Notes: generated from the sequence alone by a model not told the origin. A DNA stretch of 29,469 bases from E44-bin32 sp034430595 (GCA_034430595.1 DAOUEL010000008.1:1-29469), one strand, 5' to 3'; counted from the first letter of the stretch, positions 1-9,069 are shown. Numbers and translations are program-made.

Positions 1-2222
1 GCTGCGTCGTAGGGATAAAGCGCAATCGATTGTTCAGCCAGGCGCAGGGCCTCCTCCGGCTCACCAAGCTGGAATTTCACGAAGCTCATATCCCGCAGCG
101 TCATCGGGTCCTGTGGACCGAGCGTCAGTGCCTGTTCAAGGGAAGACCATGCACCCGACAAATCTCCCTGCTGCAGCTGGAGATAGGCTCGTGCCTGAGG
201 AATATCAGGGACATCCGGGATGCGTGCGTCGAAATCATCCAGCAGCCTCGCTGCCTCCCCAAGCTGTCCGGTCACGGCATACACCGCCGAGAGCATGTTC
301 ACCACATAGCTATTGTCTGGATAGGACTCGACCGCCGGAACGAGCACCGCCTGGGCTGCGTCAAAATCCCGCAGCCAGTAATATAGGTTGCCGAGCAGCA
401 TCATGGAGTACAGGTCCTGCGGGTCGAGATCCTGAGCCCAATCGACCTCCGCTCCGACCTTATCCATTCGATCGAGCTGCTGGTAGGCCATGCCCAGCAA
501 CGCGTGCGTCGCGCCCCAATCCGGTGCGAGCGCCAGCAGGTCCGTGCCCTTCTCGACAGCCTTTTCAAATTCGGCATGGGCGTAGTAGCTCAAGCCCAGG
601 TCGAGGTGGGCGTAGGTCAGGCTCCAATCCTGCCGGACGGCTTCCTCATAGTAGGCAAGGGCGGCATCCGGTTGGCGCCTCGAATCGGCAATCGTACCGA
701 GCCCATAGTAGGCCTGCCCTGCAAAATAGGGGTCCGTGCTGTTTGTCAGTGTGGTCTGAAAAGCGCTTTCCGCTCCCTCAAGATCGCCCTGTGCAAGACG
801 CGCATAACCCAGCCCGAGCGACGGATCGGGTGAAGCGGGTGCAACATTACTCGCTTCTTCGAAGGAGGCTACGGCGCCCTCGAAATCACCCAATTCATAG
901 AGCACCCACGCCAGGCTCAAGTGTCCTTCGAGCAGGTTGGGATCGAGCGCGATGACCTCCCGGTAGGCATTTGCCGCACCCTGGAGATCAGCCTGGCTAT
1001 AGAGCGAATCAGCCAGCTCGAGCTGGGCGGCTACCTCCGGGCTTCCGCCGGTAAGGCTGGCGCTATCGAAGAAGACGGCCGTCGCCAGAGCGATCGCGAC
1101 CACGACCCCGCCGACCGCAGCCCAGGCTGGCAGCAGCGATCGTTCGGGGCGTTCGAGCAGTTCGCCCTCAACCAGCTCGAGACGCACCAGCCAGTGCACG
1201 CTCTCGCGGGCAGTGGAAATCGTTATCCATAGATAGTAGAGCGCAGCGATAATCAGGATGCCGAGGTAGATGACACCATAGGCACCCTCCGTTCGCAGGG
1301 CGTCGGTCACCATCCAGATCCCGCCCTGGGTGATAACGTTGCCCGTGGTCTGGATGAATTCTCCCACTGAGCCCATCGGGTATCCGCCGATCACCGCTGA
1401 AATGAAATCAGTGATCAGGCTGCCCTGTGGGATGCCGTACCAGCCAAGCGCTGCGCACAGGAATGCGACGACCTGCGCCAGGGTCATACTTTCTGTGCGC
1501 GTGCTCTCGATCGCCCAACGCACCAGCTCGGCGATCACTATGCCACCGACGAAGGTCATGGCCACAAGCGGAGCCCAGGTGAGCAGCGCCACGATGATGT
1601 TGATTTCATCCCCCAAAATGAAATTGAAGAACAGCGTGAAGAGTTGATCGACCGTGCCGACCAGGATGCCGGTCAGCGCTGCACCGATCAGCGCGATCAG
1701 GAAGGGGAACGGGCTGATCGGCCCAGGACGGGAAATCGAAAGTGGGTGATCCTTGTGCAGCGCACGTATCTGCTGGCGGACACCCTCCCCTTCTTGCAGC
1801 TTCAGGGCTTCCTGAGCAATCGCCAGCGCAGCATGCGGTTCGCCTTTCTGGCGCTTGTACTCGGCCAGGGCTGAGAGCATGCGTGCGTTATCCTGCGCAG
1901 GCTGATCGCCTCCCCGGGCAAGCTTGAACAGCGCGACAGGGGTGTAGATAAAGCCCCACGGGATGCCTAACCAGCCAAGTGACGCCGTCGTCAAACCAGC
2001 CAGGACCTGGCGAATGACGCGGTGCCGCCAGCAGAAAACCCCTACCCACGCCCGGCGGAATGTGATTACCAGCAGGCTGATGACATACGGCAGGATCACC
2101 AGCCGGATCGTCTCGTCCTGCCTGCCGCACACCTGGCAAACAGGTGGCGGAGCGAAATCTACTGGCTGCTGTCTTTGCGGGCTAACTGGCCCATCCCCGA
2201 ATCTCGCATCACGCTCCAACAT
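1..2222 (-). CDS. TPR-repeat membrane protein with N-terminal zinc-binding-like motif (3' end cut by window edge)
   Basis: The minus-strand frame from the ATG at 2222 stays open to base 1 (about 740 codons), so the C-terminus lies outside the window. A GGAG ribosome site sits about 10 nt before the ATG. The N-terminus has C29-x2-C32 and, about 30 residues later, C64-x2-H67, which together could bind one zinc. Several hydrophobic segments follow: residues about 70-100, a cluster at about 165-230, then about 310-330 and 365-385. From about residue 400 to the window edge there are successive TPR-type units (for example A-x2-A-Y-R-E-V-I-A-L-D-P and G-x2-E-x-A-x2-S-F-E-E-A). The repeats probably form a protein-interaction scaffold tethered to the membrane. 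It lies 100 nt downstream of the 2323-3456 gene on the same strand. No specific partner can be named. Confidence 0.85.
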   Translation of the reverse strand, partial: MLERDARFGDGPVSPQRQQPVDFAPPPVCQVCGRQDETIRLVILPYVISLLVITFRRAWVGVFCWRHRVIRQVLAGLTTASLGWLGIPWGFIYTPVALFKLARGGDQPAQDNARMLSALAEYKRQKGEPHAALAIAQEALKLQEGEGVRQQIRALHKDHPLSISRPGPISPFPFLIALIGAALTGILVGTVDQLFTLFFNFILGDEINIIVALLTWAPLVAMTFVGGIVIAELVRWAIESTRTESMTLAQVVAFLCAALGWYGIPQGSLITDFISAVIGGYPMGSVGEFIQTTGNVITQGGIWMVTDALRTEGAYGVIYLGILIIAALYYLWITISTARESVHWLVRLELVEGELLERPERSLLPAWAAVGGVVVAIALATAVFFDSASLTGGSPEVAAQLELADSLYSQADLQGAANAYREVIALDPNLLEGHLSLAWVLYELGDFEGAVASFEEASNVAPASPDPSLGLGYARLAQGDLEGAESAFQTTLTNSTDPYFAGQAYYGLGTIADSRRQPDAALAYYEEAVRQDWSLTYAHLDLGLSYYAHAEFEKAVEKGTDLLALAPDWGATHALLGMAYQQLDRMDKVGAEVDWAQDLDPQDLYSMMLLGNLYYWLRDFDAAQAVLVPAVESYPDNSYVVNMLSAVYAVTGQLGEAARLLDDFDARIPDVPDIPQARAYLQLQQGDLSGAWSSLEQALTLGPQDPMTLRDMSFVKFQLGEPEEALRLAEQSIALYPYDA

Positions 2223-2322
2223 CGTGCAACTCTCCTGCTCGCAGGCATCCGGTCTTCAATAAAGCCATTCGAAGGCGGCCTATACGGTTCCAGTTTTACA
2301 CGGTCCTGATCAGAGGGCCGCA

Positions 2323-3456
2323 TCAGCCAGCCCGAATTACCTTTGGTTGGGCGAAAAGATAGTGATCGAAATAGTAGTGGATCCAGAGAAAGCTGAGCAC
2401 GGCAATATAGTAAGCCCGGTCGAAGGCATAATCGAAGGGCTGGTTGAAGGCGAATCTCATCACGGCGAAAATGATACCCGCCAGCGCAACATCAGCGATC
2501 GTTAGCGCCATGTTGAATAAGTAATAACGGCGGGCAGAGCCGTCTTTCGACAATCGCTGCACGAATGTCGAGGCCTTAAGATCGCCTCGCTCATAGCGCA
2601 TGTTGTTCAGCATCCAGGTCAAGGCCAGATACTGGAACGAATGCCAGACGTTCATCCCCTGGAATGCTGTATCCAGGTTTCCAAGCGCAGGAACGAAGAA
2701 GGATGCCGTCACGGTCAGAGCGATGAAGACTGTCTTCGGGACGTGAAGCATGCCGCGTCGCCATTCGAAGATGCTTTTAGCAACCCAGGTCACAAACGCC
2801 ACACCGAAGGCGCCACCAGCAAGCCATACCATCCAGGGACCGAGCGGGACGATGTTCCCGACGATCTCGCTGAGATTGTTAGGGCCGATTGCGAATTGTC
2901 CGGTCGAAATCTTCCAGGCGGCCAGGGGGTAAAGTGCGGTCAGAATGACCCCGTAATCTGCCAGGCGAGAGAAGAGAGAGAGGTTGGCCTCACGCCGGTT
3001 TTCATACAGGTCATTGATGTAGATGATTTGATGCAGCACGTGGATCGAGGCCCACAGGAAGAAAATTGTCAGCAGCAGCTGCAAATTGATGAGCGCCAGA
3101 CTGATGACGATCAGGGGGATGACCATCGAAGAGAACACAAGCACCCGGTGTTTTGCGAAGAACTCGACGTCCAACGCCGTCCTGGTCCAGGTTGCGTACA
3201 TGTGGGGGCCGCCTACCAGGAGAGCTACGGTGGCGTTGACCAGGTTGCGGCTGAAGGATTCGACATCGGCTCCAAGCAGGCCCGCCACGGGATTGAGGAC
3301 TGGCTCAAGCTTGAGCAAAATGATGTATGACACATATGGAACGGCGACAAGGATCACACTCAGCGTGATGAAGGTTAGGTCCCAGCGGCGGGTACGCAAC
3401 CAGGGCGTCCTGGCTTCGATGGCGGGTGCATTGCTGGCCTGTGTCATCGTAGTCAT
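2323..3456 (-). CDS. multi-pass membrane protein with paired histidines, function unknown
   Basis: A 377-residue protein with roughly eight to nine hydrophobic segments and a short polar N-terminus. The start is the ATG at 3456, with GGAGG six bases upstream. Histidines sit in or next to membrane segments: GGPHMYATW (about residue 100), HVLHQ (about 140), WHSFQY (about 275) and HYYFDHY (near the C-terminus). Membrane oxygenases and desaturases also use histidine clusters, but I do not recognise a named family, so metal or heme binding is only an inference. It has no cleavable signal peptide; the first membrane segment starts near residue 27. It is followed on the same strand by the TPR membrane protein, so the two may be co-transcribed. 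Confidence 0.85.
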   Translation of the reverse strand: MTTMTQASNAPAIEARTPWLRTRRWDLTFITLSVILVAVPYVSYIILLKLEPVLNPVAGLLGADVESFSRNLVNATVALLVGGPHMYATWTRTALDVEFFAKHRVLVFSSMVIPLIVISLALINLQLLLTIFFLWASIHVLHQIIYINDLYENRREANLSLFSRLADYGVILTALYPLAAWKISTGQFAIGPNNLSEIVGNIVPLGPWMVWLAGGAFGVAFVTWVAKSIFEWRRGMLHVPKTVFIALTVTASFFVPALGNLDTAFQGMNVWHSFQYLALTWMLNNMRYERGDLKASTFVQRLSKDGSARRYYLFNMALTIADVALAGIIFAVMRFAFNQPFDYAFDRAYYIAVLSFLWIHYYFDHYLFAQPKVIRAG

Positions 3457-3583
3457 CCAATACCTCCGAAATTCTCATTCATAACTTCGCGGTCCATCGG
3501 TTTTCTTAACACTCAACGGCAGCAGGCAGTCGCGGTCTACCCTTTCATCTTTCACCTTCTGCCCGCCTGCCTGATCGTGTGAG

Positions 3584-3976
3584 TTAGGCTTCCATCGAGC
3601 GCTTTTTAACGATCGAGAGTATTTCAGGCACCCAGCGAGCGAGGGTACCGAAGGTCGATGTCGAAGGCCGATCGGGTTCAAGGCCGATTGCCAGGTAGCG
3701 CTTCGCATCCACCATCACAATCAGGACCTGACGCTTTGAACCGGCAATAGTCGTAAAACGCAGCTGGCCACCCTCCGTTTCATCCAGCACACGCTGGCCT
3801 GTCTCCATCGCGGCAGCGCTCATGGCCGAGATATGATCAACCTGAACCGGTGGATTTTCGGGCACACAGGCAAGTGGCAGACCATCGCTATCGACGAGCG
3901 CGATCCAGTGAGCCTTTGGCATTGCCTCTTCCAGAGCCTTGAGCACCCGCATCAATTCTGATTCGCGTGTAACCAT
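3584..3976 (-). CDS. roadblock/LC7-domain protein
   Basis: About 130 residues that fit the roadblock/LC7 (MglB/dynein light chain) fold along the whole length. An N-terminal helix (ELMRVLKALEEAMPKAH) is followed by the typical strand pattern with DGLPLA, a central helix (ISAMSAAAMETGQRVL) and the late strands with YLAIGLEPD. In bacteria these small cytoplasmic proteins commonly dimerise and regulate small Ras-like GTPases or signalling kinases, but no GTPase gene is adjacent. The ATG at 3976 is preferred over one 12 codons upstream because GGAGG lies seven bases before it. A promoter-like TTGCAG/TAATGT pair and a small palindrome precede it. It is divergent from the SPFH operon. Confidence 0.85.
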   Translation of the reverse strand: MVTRESELMRVLKALEEAMPKAHWIALVDSDGLPLACVPENPPVQVDHISAMSAAAMETGQRVLDETEGGQLRFTTIAGSKRQVLIVMVDAKRYLAIGLEPDRPSTSTFGTLARWVPEILSIVKKRSMEA

Positions 3977-3991
3977 TTCAATCCCTCCGCT

Positions 3992-4009
3992 GGGATAGTC
4001 AATTATCCC
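3992..4009. repeat. perfect 6-bp inverted repeat in roadblock gene leader
   Basis: GGGATA and TATCCC are separated by six bases, just downstream of the predicted -10 and before the ribosome site of the roadblock gene. It could be a repressor operator or a small leader hairpin. Nothing else supports either reading. Confidence 0.4.
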
Positions 4010-4014
4010 CAACT

Positions 4015-4043
4015 ACATTATCTCGGCTGTGCTCCAACTGCAA
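4015..4043 (-). promoter_or_regulatory. predicted sigma-70 promoter of the roadblock gene
   Basis: On the minus strand, TTGCAG (4043-4038) and TAATGT (4020-4015) are 17 bases apart, giving a leader of about 30 nt before the ATG at 3976. Confidence 0.5.
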
Positions 4044-4072
4044 GCGCGAAAAGCGCTGTATAAGCCCGCCGT

Positions 4073-4101
4073 TTGGCCATCACCCTGCTTTAGGATACAA
4101 T
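4073..4101 (+). promoter_or_regulatory. predicted promoter of the SPFH/pseudouridine operon, nearly leaderless
   Basis: TTGGCC (4073-4078) and TACAAT (4096-4101) are separated by exactly 17 bases. Transcription would start around 4108, only about four bases before the ATG at 4112. No ribosome site precedes that ATG, which fits an almost leaderless mRNA. Confidence 0.55.
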
Positions 4102-4111
4102 CGGCGCGCAT

Positions 4112-5638
4112 ATGGAGAGAGTACCTTTCTTCCGCCGACCGACCGTGCTGCTCGTTCTGGGAACCCTGGGAGCAGCCCTGCTCTACTTGTATATTCAGGG
4201 CCGGGTAGTTGACCCGGCTGTTCCGCGGTTGATGCTCTTCACCATCCCGCCGCTTGCCTTCCTGTGCCTGACCTACCTCGAATACCGCAGTATCAATATC
4301 CTCTTCATCGCTGGACCCGGGTCGCGCAGCCTTCCGGCCGCGGCCCTGGGCTTCCTGACGATCACTTCGATCCTGCTGCTCAACTTGCTGCTCTTCGGTG
4401 ACAGTGAAGGTGCAGAGAAAGTATTCAGCCTGATCCTCGATCTCGACCTGCTGCTGCTCGTTTTTCTTTTCACGCTCCTACTCAGTGCACAATTCGTGCT
4501 CCCGGTCGAATCGATCCAGGAGCGGCTGGCTGTCGCAGACCGCCTGCTGGGGCACGTGCTGGGCGAGCGAGGTCCTGTGACCTATGTTCGCAACGGGCAT
4601 GCAGTTCAAGCGCACGGTGAGGATCGTCGGCGTGGGCCGGGGGTATTTCTGGTCGACCATGCCAGCGCGATTGTCCTTCGCACCGACACGGCCTTCACGC
4701 GCGCGGCCGGCCCGGGAGTGGTCTTCTCCCAGCCCGGGGAGCGCCTGGCCGAGGCAGTCGACCTGCGCCGCCAGGAGCGTTCGCTCAAGGCTGAAGATTC
4801 AGGCTCCCAGGCAAAGAAAGGCAAGCTCACCGGCAGCTCGCTGGCTATCACTCGCGATGGCATTCCGGTTTCAGCTGACCTCAGCATTACCTTTATGATC
4901 GATCCCGGACACCGCCGCGAGCCGCGTGAAGGTCGTGACCCGGAGAAACCACCTTACGAATTCCATGCACCTTCTGTGGAGCGAGCGGTCTTCGGCCATG
5001 TTTACGGCGACTACGAGGACGTGGGTTGGAACGACCTGCCATTGATGCTTATGGCGGACGTGTGGCGGGAGGAGATCAAACGCTGGTCGATGAACGAACT
5101 CCTGGCCGATGCGGTTGGCGAGGAGTCGATCATGGCCCAGATTACGGAACATTTGCAGGAGCGCTTGATCCCCTCGCCAGAAAACCCGCGCACGCCTTCG
5201 GAGGAGAATAAGCCAGAAATCGAGGCCGAGATCCTGGCCGCGCGTGGTGTCCGCCCAATTGAACTCGAAATTCGAAACTTGCGACCACCGGCGGATGTCC
5301 AGCGCGAGCGTTTGCTCCAGTGGCATGAAGCCTGGTATGGAGAGATTCAAGCCGCACTTCAAGAAGCACGCGAGGAGGTTGAGCGCAGCCGCCGGCTGGG
5401 TGAAGCCGAAGCAGCTCTTGAACTCCTGAGGCAGATTCCCGGGCGTTTGGATCAAGCGCTTGAGGCCGGTGAACAACCCGGCCGCAAGCAGACGCTGCTG
5501 CTCATCCTGCAGGAAGCCCGTCAGCTCACATCACCCGATGGCCCGCTGCCGGATGCCAATCTGCTGGTCCCGCGCCTGGAACGGATGATTGAAGAAGTTG
5601 AAAGCCTGGGCGACAACTGCCAGAAGGGCGGAGCCTGA
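4112..5638 (+). CDS. SPFH/band-7-like membrane protein, first of a pair
   Basis: 508 residues. Four hydrophobic segments lie in the first 130 residues (about 8-30, 38-56, 76-95, 105-128). A band-7-like region covers about 180-290: G-P-G-V-F-L-V-D, then GPGVVF, then a GERLAEAVDLR stretch, then a TRDGIPVSADL strand, a pattern shared with stomatin/flotillin proteins. The C-terminal third (about 390-500) is charged, Glu/Arg-rich and probably coiled coil. Family members usually oligomerise at the membrane as scaffolds. The next gene encodes a protein of similar size and plan two bases downstream, so the two probably form a hetero-oligomer. The start has no ribosome site but follows a promoter closely. 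Membership of SPFH is read from motifs, not from alignment. Confidence 0.75.
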   Translation: MERVPFFRRPTVLLVLGTLGAALLYLYIQGRVVDPAVPRLMLFTIPPLAFLCLTYLEYRSINILFIAGPGSRSLPAAALGFLTITSILLLNLLLFGDSEGAEKVFSLILDLDLLLLVFLFTLLLSAQFVLPVESIQERLAVADRLLGHVLGERGPVTYVRNGHAVQAHGEDRRRGPGVFLVDHASAIVLRTDTAFTRAAGPGVVFSQPGERLAEAVDLRRQERSLKAEDSGSQAKKGKLTGSSLAITRDGIPVSADLSITFMIDPGHRREPREGRDPEKPPYEFHAPSVERAVFGHVYGDYEDVGWNDLPLMLMADVWREEIKRWSMNELLADAVGEESIMAQITEHLQERLIPSPENPRTPSEENKPEIEAEILAARGVRPIELEIRNLRPPADVQRERLLQWHEAWYGEIQAALQEAREEVERSRRLGEAEAALELLRQIPGRLDQALEAGEQPGRKQTLLLILQEARQLTSPDGPLPDANLLVPRLERMIEEVESLGDNCQKGGA

Positions 5639-5640
5639 AG

Positions 5641-7131
5641 ATGTTCGAACGTGAGGGCTCGCAGGAAGGCACATTGCTCCGCTCCAGCCTGCAGACCGTG
5701 CTGCGCTTGCTCCTAGGCCGTGATCTAACCGCAGCCCTGGTACGCTTCGTCCTGGCCGGCATCACCCTGGCTGCGCTGTGGTTGATTCTGATCGTGATTT
5801 TCGGCTACCCGGGCCAGATCCCCTATGACTGGCTTCAGACTCTACCGCCACTGCTTTTCCCCTTTGTTAACATCGCCAGTACCTTCTTTAACCCCCAGAT
5901 CCTGCTGCATCTCCTACCAGTGCTGCTCGGCGTGCTGGCTGGCATCGTCTTTGGAGCCCTGTACCTGGCTGACTTGTTCGAACTCGAATCGCCCGGGATC
6001 GCATTTCGCTACCTGTTGGGATCACTCTTCGGTTTGAGTTATCCACGATTGCGCATCGATCGCCAAAACGTTCAGCAGCTGGAGGCGAACAACCCCATCA
6101 CGCGCATCGGGGGACCGGGCTACGTTCAGGTCAATCTCGGCTTCGCGGCAATCTTTGAAACCGAGAGTGGAATCCCACATGTTTTTCCTCAAGCTGCACC
6201 GGCGAAAAATGGAGCTGGCGAGGGCTCTCAAACGCCATCCGCACAACGTCCGGCGGCATTCATCGAAGGATTTGAACGTTTGCGCGAAGTGGTCGATCTT
6301 CGGGATCGCATCGTGCGCCTTGAGCAGACATTTGCCGAGACCCGGGATGGAGTTCCCCTCAGCGCGCAGGATGTACAGATGGTTTTCAGGGTGTACGGCG
6401 GCGGCCAGGAACGCAGCCTGGCAAATGCCTATCCTTTCCACGAGGAGAGCATCCGGCGGCTCGTATATACGCAGCCGATTCTCGAGCAGCGGGCGTTAAC
6501 TCCCGATGACCTGCTGGCCCGCATCGCTGAACGCGAGCTCCGGACCTTCATCCGAAAACACTCCCTTGAAAGCCTGCTCGCCCTGCAGCCTTACCGCAGG
6601 CTTGAACCGGGGACCGAGCAGGATGTTGAAAATGAGACAGAACCCGGGCAATTCCAGATCCCCCGCCGGTCGCTGACCGAACATTTCCACACCGAAGCGC
6701 TCACGCGCCGGCTGCGTTATCTGGGATTGGAACTGGATTGGATCGGGGTTGGAATCTGGCAGGTCGGGTTGGTACCTGGAGCTGATCCACGCGGTGAAAT
6801 CGACCCCGGCCGGACTCTGATCGCTGCCTGGCGCGATTACCAGCGTTTGCGCCTATACCGTTCTCCAGCTTATCTCGAACGACAGCGGCGCTCCCGTTAT
6901 CGCGAGCTCTCGGGAGAAATCCTGCAGGGTTGGGTTAGCACATGGGAGCGTGGTGAGCTGCCCGAGAATTACCGCTGCTATGAAATCCTGGCGCTGATGG
7001 AACGCCAACTGGAGCAGCTGCTTGCCAGCCTCCCGGAGGATACCCAGGACCAGGTGCTCGTTGAAAAAGTAGCAGCTCATCTGCAGCGGTTAAACCGGCC
7101 CCAGGTCCTCGGCCGGGGAGAGAGCGAGTGA
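5641..7131 (+). CDS. SPFH/band-7-like membrane protein, second of the pair
   Basis: 496 residues with the same architecture as its upstream neighbour. Two strong N-terminal membrane segments (about 35-60 and 95-125) are preceded by an amphipathic stretch. A band-7-like region follows: GGPGYVQVN at about 160, REVVDLRDR at about 215 and ETRDGVPLSAQDVQMVF at about 230-248. The remainder is charged and mostly helical. The ATG begins two bases after the previous stop, so the genes are translationally coupled. The last four bases overlap the GTG start of the PfkB gene. The paralogous layout suggests an ancient duplication. A nearby nodulation-protein-D type protease, often partnered with SPFH proteins, was not seen. 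Confidence 0.72.
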   Translation: MFEREGSQEGTLLRSSLQTVLRLLLGRDLTAALVRFVLAGITLAALWLILIVIFGYPGQIPYDWLQTLPPLLFPFVNIASTFFNPQILLHLLPVLLGVLAGIVFGALYLADLFELESPGIAFRYLLGSLFGLSYPRLRIDRQNVQQLEANNPITRIGGPGYVQVNLGFAAIFETESGIPHVFPQAAPAKNGAGEGSQTPSAQRPAAFIEGFERLREVVDLRDRIVRLEQTFAETRDGVPLSAQDVQMVFRVYGGGQERSLANAYPFHEESIRRLVYTQPILEQRALTPDDLLARIAERELRTFIRKHSLESLLALQPYRRLEPGTEQDVENETEPGQFQIPRRSLTEHFHTEALTRRLRYLGLELDWIGVGIWQVGLVPGADPRGEIDPGRTLIAAWRDYQRLRLYRSPAYLERQRRSRYRELSGEILQGWVSTWERGELPENYRCYEILALMERQLEQLLASLPEDTQDQVLVEKVAAHLQRLNRPQVLGRGESE

Positions 7132-8075
7132 ACGCAGAGCCCGAATTCCGTGAAGGCCCGGTGCTGGTCATCGGGTCGGCTGGCCTCGACCTTGTTGGCC
7201 GATCGAATGCTCCCCTGCAGCTCGGTACGTCTAACCCGGGTCGAATGCGCATGTCACGCGGTGGCGTAGCCCGCAACGTGGCTGAAAATCTGGCCCGGCT
7301 TGGGACCGAAGTGATCCTGATTACAGCTGTAGGCTCCGATCGGCAGGGCCAGCGTCTGCTGGATGAGACCGCTGGAACGGGTGTGAACGTCGAGCACTGC
7401 TTGCTAATCGAAGAAGAACCCACCAGCTTCTACCTGGCGGTACTTGACGAGCAGGGCAACCTGCAGGTCGGCATCGATGACATGCGAGTCATCGCAGCCA
7501 TTCCTCCCGAACACCTGCGTGAACGGCGGGAATTGTTCAAACATGCGGCGGCGGTCTTCGTCGATGCTAATCTGCCCCAGCGTACCCTGCGGGCGGCAAT
7601 CGCACTCGCCTACCGTTCAAAGACGCCGGTCGCGGCCGACCCGACTTCCGTCAGGCTGGCCGAAGCGCTCTGCCCGTATCTCGATCGGCTGTGGCTGATC
7701 GCTCCCAACGAATTCGAAGCTAGCGCACTATGCCCGGTTCACGTGGAGCATGCCGACCGCAACAGTGTGATCGATGCCGCCCGGCATCTCGTTGGCCAGG
7801 GGGTCGGCATCGCCATCATCACCATGGCCGAATTCGGCGTGAGCTACGCAACGGTCGACACCAGCGGGCACATTCCGGCCGTGAAAACCGAGATCGTCGA
7901 TCCAACGGGCGCTGGTGATGCGCTCAGCGCAGCCGTCATCTTTTCCTTGTTGAACGGAATCCCACTCGATGAGGCAGTTCGGCTGGGTGTCTCGGCTGCC
8001 GCCCTGACGCTGCGCGCTTCTGGTACAGTATCCCCGGATCTTTCGCTTGAACGATTGTATGAAGAACTCCGTTGA
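7128..8075 (+). CDS. psuK: PfkB-family carbohydrate kinase, probable pseudouridine kinase
   Basis: 315 residues with the full PfkB/ribokinase fold. It has an N-terminal G-S-A-G-L-D-L motif, the GGVARNVAENLARLG sugar-binding signature near residue 45, and the DPTGAGDA catalytic/anion-hole motif with D264 as predicted base. The immediate downstream gene is pseudouridine-5'-phosphate glycosidase, the standard partner of pseudouridine kinase, so the substrate is most likely pseudouridine (ATP + pseudouridine to pseudouridine 5'-phosphate). That assignment rests on context; the family alone would also allow ribose, adenosine or other sugars. The GTG start overlaps the stop of the preceding SPFH gene by four bases (GTGA), so expression is coupled to the membrane pair. 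Confidence 0.85.
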   Translation: MNAEPEFREGPVLVIGSAGLDLVGRSNAPLQLGTSNPGRMRMSRGGVARNVAENLARLGTEVILITAVGSDRQGQRLLDETAGTGVNVEHCLLIEEEPTSFYLAVLDEQGNLQVGIDDMRVIAAIPPEHLRERRELFKHAAAVFVDANLPQRTLRAAIALAYRSKTPVAADPTSVRLAEALCPYLDRLWLIAPNEFEASALCPVHVEHADRNSVIDAARHLVGQGVGIAIITMAEFGVSYATVDTSGHIPAVKTEIVDPTGAGDALSAAVIFSLLNGIPLDEAVRLGVSAAALTLRASGTVSPDLSLERLYEELR

Positions 8076-8133
8076 ACGCACGGCGTTCCAGGCGCTGTAA
8101 GAACGCCCGCCCTGCGTCGGGGGTGAGATCAAC

Positions 8134-9069
8134 TTGAACCATCCAACCGTTCACGTGCACCCTGATTGGATCAAACTGCTGCCGGAAGTTGAGCGGGCCA
8201 TCAAGGCCTCCCAACCTGTTGTAGCACTCGAATCGACCGTCATCACCCATGGGCTGCCGCGCCCCGTCAACCTGGAACTCGCCCGGCGCCTGGAACGCAT
8301 CGTGCGCGAGACCGGCGGTACGCCGGCCACGATCGCGGTCATTGGCGGTGAGCTGTGCGTTGGCCTGGACGACGAAGCCCTTGAAAGACTTGCGCTCGAC
8401 CAGGAAGCCATCAAAGCCAGCCGGCGCGAATTGGCCATCGCCCGCACCCAGCGGCTGTCTGCCGGCACGACGGTTGCCGCGACCATGGCTCTCGCCCATG
8501 AAGCCGGGATTCGCGTCTTCGCCACGGGCGGAATCGGTGGAGTTCACCGGGGGGGATCCGGCGACATCTCTGCCGACCTGCCCGAAATGACCCGCTCCCC
8601 GCTGGCTGTCGTCTGTGCCGGGGCAAAGTCGATTCTCGACCTGCCCCGCACGCTGGAATGGCTGGAGACGGCCGCCGTGCCGGTCATTGGCTGGCAGACA
8701 GATGAGTTCCCGGCTTTCTTCAGCCGGAGCAGCGGCCTGCCGGTTCCGGCGCGCGCAGATACCGTCGGAGAGTTAGCCCTCCTGCTGCGGACACATTGGG
8801 AGCTATCGCCTGACATGGCAGCGCTGGTATGCGTGCCATGCCCACCGGAAGAGGCGATTGAACCGGAAGTGCTTGAAAATGCACTCGAGCGGGCTGAAAC
8901 GGAAGCCGGGCAGGAGGGGATTTCCGGCCAGGCTCTGACCCCTTACCTGCTGGCTCGTCTCTCCGAGCTGACCGGTGGTGCGACTTTGGGTGCGAATCTG
9001 GCACTGCTGCGCCAGAACGCCCGAATCGCAACCGAACTCGCGAAAGCCCTTTCCCAACAAATGCAATGA
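8134..9069 (+). CDS. psuG: pseudouridine-5'-phosphate glycosidase
   Basis: 311 residues, close to the family's usual length. It splits pseudouridine 5'-phosphate reversibly into uracil and ribose 5-phosphate, completing pseudouridine salvage with the upstream kinase. Visible family signatures are ALESTVITHG with the catalytic Glu (E33), IKASRRELA, SAGTTVAATMALA, ATGGIGGVHRG, D-I-S-A-D-L and CAGAKSILDLPRTLE with the conserved Lys. The chosen start is TTG at 8134, preceded by a GGGGTGAG ribosome site. The 58-base gap from the kinase contains no promoter that I can see, so it is probably the last gene of the operon that begins at 4112. A hairpin follows the stop. Confidence 0.93.
   Translation: MNHPTVHVHPDWIKLLPEVERAIKASQPVVALESTVITHGLPRPVNLELARRLERIVRETGGTPATIAVIGGELCVGLDDEALERLALDQEAIKASRRELAIARTQRLSAGTTVAATMALAHEAGIRVFATGGIGGVHRGGSGDISADLPEMTRSPLAVVCAGAKSILDLPRTLEWLETAAVPVIGWQTDEFPAFFSRSSGLPVPARADTVGELALLLRTHWELSPDMAALVCVPCPPEEAIEPEVLENALERAETEAGQEGISGQALTPYLLARLSELTGGATLGANLALLRQNARIATELAKALSQQMQ

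Noticed and set aside
113..955. 280-codon plus-strand open frame at the left end
   Set aside because: Its Arg/Pro-rich composition is that of an antisense shadow; the minus strand encodes clear TPR repeats over the same bases.
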